Shown here piece by piece: positions 44,187 to 52,525 of a stretch of DNA of 56,355 bases. Below the pieces are notes generated by a model, which was not told the origin of the DNA, did not search any database, and saw nothing but the letters and a program-made list of their open reading frames with translations. Made by a program: the position numbers and the translations under genes. The stretch spans positions 1-56,355 of the forward strand of contig JBEIQE010000014.1 in NCBI GenBank assembly GCA_040376705.1. The letters are read 5' to 3'. Each line of letters starts with the position of its first letter. Within the stretch, counting starts at the first letter, position 1. The DNA comes from JBEIQE01 sp040376705 (GTDB taxonomy: Bacteria > Pseudomonadota > Alphaproteobacteria > UBA2400).

Positions 44187-44641
44187 GCCGCGACCAGCAC
44201 CTCGATGTCTCCATTAACCAGAGCCGCCACCGCGTTTTGTGCGGCATCATTTCAATGACCGATGAGGGTATGGACCTTGTCGACCGCGCCCGCAGGCTTG
44301 GCTTCCCGGTCGATTGGCAGGATCAGCGGGTCTACCCCAACCGCGCAGGCTATTCCGACTATGGCGCAACGCTATTACTGGCCAAGGATGTGGCAAGGGC
44401 CGAAACCGCCCGCCAGCACCGCATGACCGGTCAGCCGGTTGATTATATCACGCTGGATGCCGTATCTGGCCGCAAGGCACAGCTCGAGGCCACGAACATC
44501 TTTAACTGCCTGCGCTCACAGGGCGTAGAGCTGAGTGGTTATGCGCACGGGCGCTATTTTACCTGCCAGCAGGCGATGCCTTGGGCAAAACGGAACGCCC
44601 CCGCCCCAGCGCCTTCGCCACGCTATCTAAAACGGCATTGA
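44183..44641 (+). CDS. Hypothetical protein, second of a coupled pair
   Basis: The 152-residue protein shows alternating strand/helix sequence (HRVLCGIISMTDEGMDLVDRARRLGFPVDW... ATLLLAKDVARAETAR... PVDYITLDAV) suggesting a compact alpha/beta domain. Cysteines at three spots and a basic Pro/Ala-rich C-terminus are present. No family is recognised. Its 3' end overlaps the convergent nusB gene by 83 bases, an unusually deep overlap that covers its last 27 codons. Those codons encode the low-complexity tail. Confidence 0.5.
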   Translation: MSRDQHLDVSINQSRHRVLCGIISMTDEGMDLVDRARRLGFPVDWQDQRVYPNRAGYSDYGATLLLAKDVARAETARQHRMTGQPVDYITLDAVSGRKAQLEATNIFNCLRSQGVELSGYAHGRYFTCQQAMPWAKRNAPAPAPSPRYLKRH

Positions 44642-45047
44642 CCTTTGAGTGCTCGCCTTCGCTAAAGAAGGCATGCGCCACATTGACGTAATCGTTAATT
44701 ATAATGCCAACTTCGGTTTCGGCGTCCGTCAGCAACTCAAAAGTACCGGCACGATAGATCGCCCGTAGCAAAGCTTCGCTCCGCTCAATACCGCGGCCAC
44801 CCTCAAGCGCTCCAGTAATCAAAGCATCTACATCGGCAAGGCGGGTCTGTACGCCTTCGGTAATCGTCTTCAGCTTGGCGGCATCCGGCTCGACCAGCTG
44901 CTCGGGCAAATCATCCTGGCGCAGCTGCATCATATCGAAAACAGCGCTCTCGGCACTGCCATCGCCCAGTTCCAGCTGATACAGCGTCTGGACGGCGGCG
45001 AGACGGGCGGCGGTACGGCGTGCTTTGGCAGAGCTGAGACTTGGCAT
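44559..45047 (-). CDS. nusB: Transcription antitermination factor NusB
   Basis: NusB binds boxA RNA with S10 and supports antitermination in rRNA operons. This 162-residue protein is all-helical and includes RRTAARLAAVQTLYQLELGD, LITGALEGGRGIERSEALLRAIYRAGTFELL and IIINDYVNVAHAFFSEGEHSKVNAVLD, all standard. The last 15 or so residues after VNAVLDSVAKAL are an extension that lies opposite the tail of the gene at 44183. AGAGGA stands 5 bases before the ATG. The 179 bases between nusB and the gene at 45227 contain no gene that I can support. Confidence 0.93.
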   Translation of the reverse strand: MPSLSSAKARRTAARLAAVQTLYQLELGDGSAESAVFDMMQLRQDDLPEQLVEPDAAKLKTITEGVQTRLADVDALITGALEGGRGIERSEALLRAIYRAGTFELLTDAETEVGIIINDYVNVAHAFFSEGEHSKVNAVLDSVAKALGRGRSVLPKASPAGR

Positions 45048-45226
45048 AAAATTCCTCTAAAAACATATCGCCTCCCAGCCTCATACAGGCGGGCCAGCGA
45101 TGCGGCTAAATCTGATGAGCGGACACATAGCCCGGAATAGCACCCGAGAGCAAGTTTCCCGTCTTGTCAGATTAATAAATTTAGCTCAGTGTAACTGCGT
45201 TTTTTACCTCGCGTCAGGAGCCAAAT

Positions 45227-45766
45227 ATGCGTGCAAGCCGTTTCACCCTTCCCGTTCTTTCCCTGCTGGCGCTCAGCCTGCTGGCCCTGCCCGCAGTTGC
45301 TAAAAATGCCCAGCCCGCTCCTGCCGCACACCCTGACTGGGAACCCGCCCCGCTTTACACAACGGTAGAAGTTGGTGTTGGCTTTGAAAATGACCCCCGC
45401 ACCGTTGAAATTGAAGCCGGTGGCGATAAGTCAGCCGAAGGCATTGGCCCAAATTGCGGCGGCCACATCAACTGGGAAAAGCCAGACGTTGACGTAAACT
45501 ACGCTACGGACAAGGACCCTGGCTCGGTTGCCGGTAACGAGAAGCTCAGTTTCTACGTTAAGGCCGATAGTGACACCACACTGGTTGTCTTCACCCCTGA
45601 CCGCAAGTGGGTTTGCGCTGATGACATCAGCGAAGCCAACCTCAACCCGGCTGTAACTTTCGACCGCCCGCTGGCTGGTAACTACAACATCTGGGTTGGC
45701 ACCTACGAAGAAGGCGGCACCAAGAAAGCCACCCTCTACGTTTCAGAGCTGGCTCCGCCGCGCTGA
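45227..45766 (+). CDS. Secreted protein with PPC-like domain
   Basis: The 179-residue product begins with a signal peptide (MRASRFTLPVLSLLALSLLALPAVA). One domain follows that resembles bacterial pre-peptidase C-terminal (PPC) and related beta-jellyroll domains. Its features are CGGHINWEKPDVDVNY, the SFYVKADSDTTLVVFTPDRKWVCADD strand pair, and GNYNIWVGTYEEGGTKKATLYVSE. Two cysteines could form a disulfide. It has no protease of its own and is probably a small periplasmic or surface protein. A strong terminator follows. Confidence 0.75.
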   Translation: MRASRFTLPVLSLLALSLLALPAVAKNAQPAPAAHPDWEPAPLYTTVEVGVGFENDPRTVEIEAGGDKSAEGIGPNCGGHINWEKPDVDVNYATDKDPGSVAGNEKLSFYVKADSDTTLVVFTPDRKWVCADDISEANLNPAVTFDRPLAGNYNIWVGTYEEGGTKKATLYVSELAPPR

Positions 45767-45784
45767 TTGCGGCTTTTATAAAGC

Positions 45785-45817
45785 AAAACGGGCGCCCTCA
45801 CCGGCGCCCGTTTTTTT
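45785..45817. terminator. Strong bidirectional terminator
   Basis: A perfect stem ACGGGCGCC/GGCGCCCGT with loop CTCACC, A-rich before and seven T after, stands between the PPC-like gene and the convergent nrdR gene and can end both transcripts. Confidence 0.92.
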
Positions 45818-45836
45818 ATGCTCAATTGAACTAACG

Positions 45837-46295
45837 CTACTCGCCACGCTTTTGCAGCATGCGCACAAACTCGTTGAAGTCCTTGGCTTCGCGGAAGTCT
45901 TTATAGACCGATGCATAACGCACGAAGGCCACCTGATCGAGATCGACCAGCACTTCCATCACCATCTCGCCAATCAGATTTGAGGATATCTCCACATCAC
46001 CGGTTGTTTCGAGCTGGCGCACCAAGGCATTGACCACCAGTTCAATCCGCTCGGCATTCACCGGCCGCTTGCGCAGGCACAGGTTAAGCGAGCGATGCAG
46101 CTTATCGCGGTCAAACGGCTCACGGCTACCATTTGATTTGATAACCGTCAGGTCACGCAGCTGTACGCGCTCGAAGGTCGTAAAACGCCCGCCGCAATTA
46201 TTACAGGAGCGGCGGCGGCGAATGGCAGAATTATCGTCTGTGGGACGACTATCCTTCACCTGTGTATCGTCATTATTACAGAACGGGCAGCGCAT
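45837..46295 (-). CDS. nrdR: Transcriptional repressor NrdR
   Basis: NrdR represses ribonucleotide reductase genes in response to ATP and dATP. The 152-residue protein has the zinc ribbon (Cys3, Cys6, Cys31, Cys34 in MRCPFC...RRSCNNC) and an ATP-cone domain (VIKSNGSREPFDRDKLHRSL and following). It lies 3 bases after glyA on the same strand, the common alphaproteobacterial order rpiB-glyA-nrdR. A terminator follows. No NrdR box was sought outside this window. Confidence 0.96.
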   Translation of the reverse strand: MRCPFCNNDDTQVKDSRPTDDNSAIRRRRSCNNCGGRFTTFERVQLRDLTVIKSNGSREPFDRDKLHRSLNLCLRKRPVNAERIELVVNALVRQLETTGDVEISSNLIGEMVMEVLVDLDQVAFVRYASVYKDFREAKDFNEFVRMLQKRGE

Positions 46296-46298
46296 ACC

Positions 46299-47618
46299 TT
46301 ATACGCCACTCGCTGTATCATAAATCGGGAAACGCTTGCACAAGGCGGTAACCTTGGCCTTCACAGCGGCTTCTACAGCGCTATTGTTCTCACCATTCTT
46401 GGCCAGACCTTCAAGGCATTCAGCAATCAGTTCGCCAATCTGCTTGAACTCGGCCACGCCAAAACCGCGCGTAGTGCCAGCCGGTGTACCAAGGCGAATG
46501 CCTGAGGTGACCATCGGCTTCTCGGGGTCATTCGGAATAGCGTTCTTGTTGCAGGTAATACCAGCGCGATCGAGGCTCAGCTCGGCAGCACGGCCGGTTA
46601 CCTTCTTGGGAGTCAGATCGACCAGCATGAGGTGGCTATCGGTACCATTCGAGACAATCTTGAAACCAGCTGCTTCCATCTGGGCAGCCAGCGCTTTGGC
46701 ATTCTCGGCCACGTTACGGGCATAGCTCTTGAAGCCGGGCTGCAGTGCTTCGCCAAAAGCAACCGCCTTGGCTGCAATAACATGCATTAAGGGGCCACCC
46801 TGCAGGCCTGGGAATACGGCTGAATTGATCTTTTTGCCCAACTCAGCATCGTTGCTCAGTATCATACCACCACGCGGGCCGCGCAGGGTTTTATGCGTCG
46901 TGGTGGTCACCACATGCGCATGCGGCAGCGGGCTTGGGTAAACACCGCCAGCCACAAGACCAGCAAAGTGGGCCATATCGACCATGAAGATCGCGCCCAC
47001 GCTGTCAGCAATCTTGCGGAAGCGGGCAAAGTCGATGATACGGGAATAAGCCGAACCACCAGCGATGATCAGCTTGGGTTTGTTCTCAAGCGCCATGCGG
47101 TCGACCGCATCGTAATCAATCAGATGGGTTGCAGGGTCGAGACCATAGGTTACAGCCTTGAACCACTTGCCAGACTGATTGACGGACGCGCCATGCGTGA
47201 GATGACCGCCAGCCGAAAGGTCCATGCCCATGAACACATCGCCCGGCTGCAGCAGTGCCATGAACACCGCCTGATTAGCCTGCGCACCCGAATGAGGCTG
47301 CACGTTGGCATAGGCGCAGTTGAACAGCTTGCAGGCGCGCTCAATCGCCAGCTTTTCGGCCACATCAACAGCCTCACAGCCGCCGTAGTAGCGCTTGTTG
47401 GGGTAGCCTTCGGCGTACTTGTTGGTGAGAACAGAGCCCTGCGCCTCGAGCACAGCACGGCTGACGATATTCTCGGAAGCGATCAGCTCGATCTGTGTCT
47501 GCTGGCGCTCGAGCTCATGGCTGAGAGAAGCGAAGAGCTCAGGGTCGCTCTGAGCGACATGAGCGGAGAAGAAATCTTCAGGGGCAGAGTCAGACATGAT
47601 GGCCTTGGCAACAGACAT
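46299..47618 (-). CDS. glyA: Serine hydroxymethyltransferase
   Basis: GlyA converts serine and tetrahydrofolate to glycine and methylene-tetrahydrofolate with pyridoxal phosphate. The 439-residue protein has the PLP lysine in VVTTTTHKTLRGPRGGMI, the ASENIVS opening block and SGAQANQAVFMALLQPGD. The ATG at 47618 follows GAGG by 8 bases. It is preferred over an internal ATG a few codons later. The gene lies between rpiB and nrdR in one leftward unit; its glycine product is the substrate of glyQS. Confidence 0.97.
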   Translation of the reverse strand: MSVAKAIMSDSAPEDFFSAHVAQSDPELFASLSHELERQQTQIELIASENIVSRAVLEAQGSVLTNKYAEGYPNKRYYGGCEAVDVAEKLAIERACKLFNCAYANVQPHSGAQANQAVFMALLQPGDVFMGMDLSAGGHLTHGASVNQSGKWFKAVTYGLDPATHLIDYDAVDRMALENKPKLIIAGGSAYSRIIDFARFRKIADSVGAIFMVDMAHFAGLVAGGVYPSPLPHAHVVTTTTHKTLRGPRGGMILSNDAELGKKINSAVFPGLQGGPLMHVIAAKAVAFGEALQPGFKSYARNVAENAKALAAQMEAAGFKIVSNGTDSHLMLVDLTPKKVTGRAAELSLDRAGITCNKNAIPNDPEKPMVTSGIRLGTPAGTTRGFGVAEFKQIGELIAECLEGLAKNGENNSAVEAAVKAKVTALCKRFPIYDTASGV

Positions 47619-47666
47619 GGGGAAACCTCACAAAAAGTCGTGTTTCGTCTTAGCAGATAATGCGGA

Positions 47667-48098
47667 CTAGTCCAGCTTATCGACCCGGCGCTGGTGGCGG
47701 CCTGCTTCATACTCGGCTTCAAGGAAGGTTACCAGGCAGTCGCGGGCCACTTCAGTACCCAAAATACGGGCCCCAAGACACAGAATCTGCGCATTATTAT
47801 GCTGACGGGCCAGACGCGCGGTGGTGACGTCGTGGCACAAAGCTGCCCTGATACCCTTATGGCGGTTAGCCGCCATGCTCATACCAATGCCTGTGCCGCA
47901 AATCAGCACACCCATGCTGGCCTTACCACTGCTGATGGCCTCAACCATTTTGCCAGCGTAATCGGGGTAATCAACCGACTCGGTGGTCTCCGGCCCAAGG
48001 TCGAGTACCTCAAGGCCAAGCGCCGCGAGTGTTTCGCGCAGGTCGGCCCGCAGTGCAAGGCCGGAATGATCAGAAGCTAAAGCGATAATCTTGGTCAT
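47667..48098 (-). CDS. rpiB: Ribose-5-phosphate isomerase B
   Basis: RpiB interconverts ribose 5-phosphate and ribulose 5-phosphate. The 143-residue protein carries the ASDHSGLALR start, the active-site Cys in GVLICGTGIGMSMAANRHKGIRAAL and the DVTTARLARQHNNAQILCLGAR block, all complete. It is the first gene of rpiB-glyA-nrdR. The leader before its ATG is short: TATAAG stands only 3 bases before the start and AAGG about 15 bases before it, so either the promoter is further upstream or the mRNA is nearly leaderless. Confidence 0.95.
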   Translation of the reverse strand: MTKIIALASDHSGLALRADLRETLAALGLEVLDLGPETTESVDYPDYAGKMVEAISSGKASMGVLICGTGIGMSMAANRHKGIRAALCHDVTTARLARQHNNAQILCLGARILGTEVARDCLVTFLEAEYEAGRHQRRVDKLD

Positions 48099-48224
48099 GT
48101 CTTATACTGGCCTTATCCTTCAAAATCGGCAAGAGGCCAAGTATTAGCAAATAAAACCCGGCTGATTATTGACTTGAATGGTGGCAAGTGACAAAAGAAG
48201 GCAACCACTTCCCCGGAGACAGCC

Positions 48225-48677
48225 ATGACCGATATTCCCGCCGAACGCACCAAGACCGACCTTGTGAAGCTTACCGCCGATATCGTGACCGCTTATGTGG
48301 GTAAAAATCCGGTTGCTCTCAACCAGATGCCAGAGCTGATTCGCACAATTTACGGCTCGCTCGGCTCGCTTAACCGTCCGGCTGGTACTACCACCACGCA
48401 GGCTGCCGAGGCTGGCAAGCCGTTTGTGCCGGTGAAGAAGTCGATCACGCCGGAGTACATCATCTGCCTTGAAGACGGCAAGAAGCTCAAGATGCTCAAG
48501 CGCCATCTGCGCACTGTTTACAACATGACACCTGAGCAGTATCGCGCCAAGTGGGGCCTGCCGTCGGACTACCCGATGGTTGCGCCCAAATATGCCGAAC
48601 AGCGCTCGGTCTTCGCCAAGAAGATTGGTTTGGGTAAAGGTGCAGCTGGCCGCCCGTCTAAAAAGCGCGCCGCTTAG
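48225..48677 (+). CDS. mucR: MucR/Ros family transcriptional regulator
   Basis: MucR/Ros proteins are zinc-finger regulators of alphaproteobacteria that bind AT-rich DNA and control exopolysaccharide, motility and host interaction genes. The 150-residue protein has an N-terminal oligomerisation part (DIVTAYVGKNPVALNQMPELI). The characteristic C-terminal DNA-binding block follows: YIICLEDGKKLKMLKRHLRTVYNMTPEQYRAKWGLPSDYPMVAP. It ends in a basic tail. GGAG precedes the ATG. It is divergent from rpiB. In this genome it is a candidate regulator of the AT-rich promoter regions seen elsewhere, which is speculation. Confidence 0.95.
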   Translation: MTDIPAERTKTDLVKLTADIVTAYVGKNPVALNQMPELIRTIYGSLGSLNRPAGTTTTQAAEAGKPFVPVKKSITPEYIICLEDGKKLKMLKRHLRTVYNMTPEQYRAKWGLPSDYPMVAPKYAEQRSVFAKKIGLGKGAAGRPSKKRAA

Positions 48678-48686
48678 TTATATCAA

Positions 48687-49199
48687 TTAATTAAAGAACA
48701 TCGCGCAGCGCTTCTCGATGACCTGCTGCTGGTTTTTTAGTAACTGCTTGTGCTCAGCGCGCTCGGTTGCGCTACGCAATACACTGCCCTCACGCTGCTT
48801 GGCCTCGACCTGCTCATCAAACGCAGCCAGCTGACCATCGAGCTCGGTAAATGTTGTATTTGCATCTCTGGCTTTAGCGCACTCAAGCGGGCTCACGGTA
48901 AGCTGCTGTCCAAACGCCTGAGTTTGCATACGCATACCGGCCATTTCCATCTTGAAGATTGGCAGGATCTCAAGTGCACGGGCACGCTGCTTGGCATGGT
49001 GATCCTTAAGAGCCCGCGCCCGTTCTGCACGCTCTTTGGCCTGATCGGCCGCTGCCTGCTGGAATGCTTCGACCATCTGGTTATAAACATCTTCAGGATA
49101 AGCGGGTTTGAACATAGCCATAGCTGTATGCGCGACAAACACGCCCACGGTGGTGCCTACTGCCAATAAACCAAAGACTTCGGCTGTCTTTTTGATCAT
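48687..49199 (-). CDS. Envelope protein with coiled coil, unknown
   Basis: The 170-residue protein has one N-terminal hydrophobic segment (about 8-28: VFGLLAVGTTVGVFVAHTAMA) acting as anchor or signal. A charged helical stretch follows (AADQAKERAERARALKDHHAKQRARALEI), and another helical region ends with EHKQLLKNQQQVIEKRCAMFFN. Two cysteines are present. The ATG overlaps the stop of the upstream gene (ATGA). Family not recognised; both genes share 'unknown, helical, envelope' character and probably act together in the periplasm. It is convergent with mucR, 9 bases away. Confidence 0.55.
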   Translation of the reverse strand: MIKKTAEVFGLLAVGTTVGVFVAHTAMAMFKPAYPEDVYNQMVEAFQQAAADQAKERAERARALKDHHAKQRARALEILPIFKMEMAGMRMQTQAFGQQLTVSPLECAKARDANTTFTELDGQLAAFDEQVEAKQREGSVLRSATERAEHKQLLKNQQQVIEKRCAMFFN

Positions 49200-49702
49200 T
49201 GATTTGCAAGCCTTGTGCAGGTGTTATGAATGAGCTGGCTGTTACGGGTAAAAATCTGGCTGGTTCTGATCAGCTGATCGCGTGAGCGCAAAGCCGGCCC
49301 CGGGTTTTTGCCCTGCCTTACTTTCTCATCATAATCGCGCAGCAAATTTTCGCGATCGACAAAGGCGTTCAACTGCATCGAAACATCGTGACATGCACTC
49401 AGGTTCGGCAGACCTTCCCTCTCGATTTTATCGGAGAGTGCATCAATCTCTGTTTGCTTGGCTTCGTGCTGCACGACCTGACCAAGATAAAGCTCCCGGA
49501 ACATGCGACCAAAATTCTGCTCTGTCCGGTCTTTCCTGAACTCAGCAGAATAGCCAACCTGCGCAAGTGCAAATTGCTCGGTCAGCGTAATGAAGAACTG
49601 CAGCCCCTCGCCCCTGAGGGTTTGTGCCTGCGCGGGTAATGGTGCCATGGCCGTTGCTACAGCAGCGCCCAATACGCATAACGCGTTAGTTACTTTGCCC
49701 AT
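49196..49702 (-). CDS. Secreted helical protein, unknown
   Basis: The 168-residue product has a signal peptide (MGKVTNALCVLGAAVATAMAPLPAQA, then QTLRG). The mature part is helical, with two conserved-looking cysteines (LSACHDVSMQL and HNTCTRLANQ) that may pair. GGGAG precedes the ATG. It is translationally coupled to the membrane-anchored helical protein downstream, which also has Cys near its end, so a periplasmic two-protein complex is plausible. No family is recognised. Confidence 0.55.
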   Translation of the reverse strand: MGKVTNALCVLGAAVATAMAPLPAQAQTLRGEGLQFFITLTEQFALAQVGYSAEFRKDRTEQNFGRMFRELYLGQVVQHEAKQTEIDALSDKIEREGLPNLSACHDVSMQLNAFVDRENLLRDYDEKVRQGKNPGPALRSRDQLIRTSQIFTRNSQLIHNTCTRLANQ

Positions 49703-49796
49703 TTATAAACTCCCTGATTATTGCCGAAAGGCTAGCACCTGCCCGAGCGGCATTACCAGAGAGAAAATAAGGTTAATTGGTTACAGTCGAGCCAGA

Positions 49797-50783
49797 TTAA
49801 CGGCGCTGCAGCGCCCGCCAGCGGGCTACATTCCGGTTGTGCTCATCAAGCGTACGGGCAAAAGCATGACCGCCCGTCCCATCTGCCACAAAATACAGAT
49901 AATCATGCACTGCCGGGTTCATGACCGCCTTGATTGAGGCCAGACCGGGGTTGGCAATCGGCCCCGGCGGCAGGCCATCTGCCGTATAGGTGTTATATGG
50001 CGATGTGCTTTCAAGATCGCGGCGGGTCAACTCGCGACCCAGATTGCCGGTAAAGTTGCTCAGCGGGTAAATCGCAGTCGGATCGGACTGCAAGCGCATG
50101 CCCAAACGCAGGCGATTCATGAACACGCCAGCCACCCGTGCACGCTCGGCCGCAACGCCGGTTTCTTTCTCGACGATGGATGCCAGTATGAGGGCCTCCT
50201 GCATGGTCTTGATGGGCAGGCCTTCGGCACGGTTTTCCCACGCAGCTTCCAGCGCTTCTTCTGCTGCTTTACGCATGCGGCTAATCAATTCGGCACGGGT
50301 ATCGCCACGGTTAAAGAAATAGGTTTCAGGCAGCAGCATGCCTTCGGGCGGCAGGGTGGCGATCTCGCCAGTCAGGGTGGTATCAGCCTTCAGGGCCTCA
50401 ACCACTTCTTTCACCGTCATGCCGTCGACCACGGTAATCTTGTGCACAATCACATCACCAGCGCTAAGCAGCGCAGTTACCTCTGCGGGGCTGATATTGG
50501 CAGGAAAGAGATACTCGCCCGCCTTGAGTGTGCCTCTGCGCCCGGTGGCCAGTGTCCCTACCTGAAAGACCAGACCTTGAGCCGTGCTAAACACACCCTC
50601 TTGCTCCAGCTGCTCGGCAATCTGCCCAACACCTGAACCACGCTCGATCAGAATGGTTTTTTCAGCTGCTAGAGGCCCCGGCACAAAGTAATAAACAGCC
50701 AGCGCACCTGCACAGACAGCCAGCAACAAGCCCAGAACGAACACCAGTTCGATCAGGCGGAAGAGCCAGCGGATGAGACCCAC
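49797..50783 (-). CDS. mltG: Endolytic transglycosylase MltG
   Basis: MltG (YceG) cuts nascent peptidoglycan strands at the inner membrane and helps set glycan length. The 328-residue protein has one N-terminal membrane helix (about 12-32), a LysM-like domain and the catalytic region with Glu in ILASIVEKETGV. SPYNTYTADGLPPGPIANPG and the YFVADGTGGHAFARTLDEHN ending are also present. GTG is the start, 3 bases beyond the fabF stop. The fabF-mltG adjacency is common in proteobacteria. Confidence 0.95.
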   Translation of the reverse strand: MGLIRWLFRLIELVFVLGLLLAVCAGALAVYYFVPGPLAAEKTILIERGSGVGQIAEQLEQEGVFSTAQGLVFQVGTLATGRRGTLKAGEYLFPANISPAEVTALLSAGDVIVHKITVVDGMTVKEVVEALKADTTLTGEIATLPPEGMLLPETYFFNRGDTRAELISRMRKAAEEALEAAWENRAEGLPIKTMQEALILASIVEKETGVAAERARVAGVFMNRLRLGMRLQSDPTAIYPLSNFTGNLGRELTRRDLESTSPYNTYTADGLPPGPIANPGLASIKAVMNPAVHDYLYFVADGTGGHAFARTLDEHNRNVARWRALQRR

Positions 50784-50786
50784 GGT

Positions 50787-52052
50787 TTACTTATACTCTT
50801 TGAAGATAAGGCTGGCGTTGGTACCACCAAAACCAAAGGAGTTGGACAGGGCAGCACGTACCTTGCGCTGCTTGGCCACCTTGGGCACGAGGTCCATACC
50901 GGCAGTGCCATCATCCGGATCCTCAAGATTGAGGGTCGGTGGAACAACCTGATCGGTAATTGCCTTGATCGAGAAGATCGCCTCAACCGCACCAGCCGCA
51001 CCAAGCAAATGGCCGATGGCCGATTTGGTAGACGACATGGAGAGATTAGGAGCCTTGTCCGCGAACAGACGGCGCACTGCGCCCAGCTCGATCATATCAC
51101 CAACCGGCGTCGAGGTACCGTGAGCGTTGATGTAATCGATATCTTCAGCATTAAGGCCAGCACGCTTGAGGGCCATGGTCATGGCACGGAAGCCGCCATT
51201 GCCGTCGTCTGGGGGCGAAGTGATGTGATGAGCATCACCCGATAAGCCATAACCGACGATTTCGGCATAAATCTTGGCACCACGCTTCTTGGCATGCTCT
51301 AGCTCTTCGAGCACGACAACACCGGCCCCCTCACCCATGACAAAGCCATCACGGCCCTTATCGTATGGACGTGAGCCCTTTTCAGGCGTTTCGTTATAGG
51401 CGGTTGAGAGCGCACGGGCGGCAGCAAAACCTGCAATGCCAAGGCGGCATACAGCGGCTTCAGCCCCACCAGCGATCATAACATCACAGTCATCCCACAT
51501 GATCAGGCGGGCAGCATCGCCAATAGCGTGCGCGCCAGTTGAGCAAGCGGTAACCGCTGAATGATTAGGCCCCTTGAAGCCGTGCATGATCGAAATATGG
51601 CCGGAAGCCAGATTGATCAGAGCTGAGGGAATGAAGAACGGAGAAATACGGCGCGGACCCTTTTCATGCAGGGTAATCGAGCCTTCGTAAATAGCGGGCA
51701 AACCACCGATACCCGAACCGACCATGACGCCTATGCGCTCACGCTCTTCTTCGGTTTCGGGCTTGATGCCGCTGTCTTTGATTGCCTCATTGGCAGCCGC
51801 GATACCGTACATGATAAAGGTATCGATCTTGCGCTGTTCCTTAACCGGGAGATGGTCCTCGGCGTTGAACAGGCCAGCCGCTGTATCACCAACCGGTACC
51901 TGCCCGGCGATACGCGCGGGCAGGTCCGAGGTGTCAAACGACTGTATGGCTTTGATACCGGATTCGGAGTTAAGCAAGCGCTTCCAGACGTGGTCTACAC
52001 CAACGCCCAGAGGCGATACGATTCCCATACCGGTAATGACAACGCGGCGCAT
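50787..52052 (-). CDS. fabF: 3-oxoacyl-ACP synthase II
   Basis: FabF condenses malonyl-ACP with growing acyl-ACP chains in fatty acid synthesis. The 421-residue thiolase-fold protein has the catalytic Cys in VTACSTGAHAIG, the two histidines in NAHGTSTPVGD and AIGHLLGAAGAVEA, and GFGGTNASLIF at the end. Length and layout are standard. It follows acpP by 17 bases and precedes mltG by 3 in one leftward unit. Confidence 0.97.
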   Translation of the reverse strand: MRRVVITGMGIVSPLGVGVDHVWKRLLNSESGIKAIQSFDTSDLPARIAGQVPVGDTAAGLFNAEDHLPVKEQRKIDTFIMYGIAAANEAIKDSGIKPETEEERERIGVMVGSGIGGLPAIYEGSITLHEKGPRRISPFFIPSALINLASGHISIMHGFKGPNHSAVTACSTGAHAIGDAARLIMWDDCDVMIAGGAEAAVCRLGIAGFAAARALSTAYNETPEKGSRPYDKGRDGFVMGEGAGVVVLEELEHAKKRGAKIYAEIVGYGLSGDAHHITSPPDDGNGGFRAMTMALKRAGLNAEDIDYINAHGTSTPVGDMIELGAVRRLFADKAPNLSMSSTKSAIGHLLGAAGAVEAIFSIKAITDQVVPPTLNLEDPDDGTAGMDLVPKVAKQRKVRAALSNSFGFGGTNASLIFKEYK

Positions 52053-52069
52053 ACTGTCAAACCCAGCTA

Positions 52070-52312
52070 TTAGGCTGCGGCTTGGTGCTGCGAAATGAAG
52101 GAAATCGCATCCTTCACTGTGAGAATCTTCTCGGCAGCGTCGTCCGGAATTTCAATGCCGAACTCTTCTTCGAAGGCCATAACCAGCTCGACGGTGTCGA
52201 GGCTGTCTGCGCCAAGGTCATCGATGAAGCTGGCTGTTTCGCTAACCTTGGCTTCTTCTACACCAAGACGCTCAACCACGATCTTCTTAACGCGGGCAGC
52301 GATATCACTCAT
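52070..52312 (-). CDS. acpP: Acyl carrier protein
   Basis: This is the 80-residue acidic helical carrier of fatty acid synthesis. The phosphopantetheine serine is Ser37 in GADSLDTVELVMAFEEEFGIEIPD. AAGGA lies 7 bases before the ATG. It is first in acpP-fabF-mltG. Its untranslated leader holds a stable hairpin followed by a T-rich stretch, a possible attenuator, between it and the opposite-strand gene at 52526. Confidence 0.98.
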   Translation of the reverse strand: MSDIAARVKKIVVERLGVEEAKVSETASFIDDLGADSLDTVELVMAFEEEFGIEIPDDAAEKILTVKDAISFISQHQAAA

Positions 52313-52343
52313 AACTTGATCCTTCCAAGCTGGTCAAAACTAA

Positions 52344-52367
52344 ACCCTGCCGTCTTATCGGCAGGGT
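52344..52367 (-). terminator. Terminator-like hairpin in the acpP leader
   Basis: ACCCTGCCG and CGGCAGGGT form a perfect 9-pair stem around a six-base loop, followed on the minus strand by TTTAGTTTT. It lies 32 bases before the acpP ATG. It could be an attenuator or the end of a short upstream transcript. Bases 52368-52525 show no gene; TTGAGC and CTAAAC, 17 bases apart on the minus strand, are a weak promoter candidate. Confidence 0.5.
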
Positions 52368-52525
52368 GCGGTGGTTTAGCACACTCAAGCCCTGTAGCTC
52401 AAGCTACTGATTGGGGGAAGTTAATTTTTCGATTCGGTCATATATTTCAAGTATCTCGCCGGTGAGTAAGGAGCTTTTTACATGTGACTGTTACCTTAAA
52501 TCATTCAAACCAATGAGGATTCAAC

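Noticed and set aside
45100..45303. 67-codon frame overlapping the signal peptide of the gene at 45227
   Set aside because: It is in another frame to the signal peptide of the real gene, lacks a ribosome site and has no recognisable feature.
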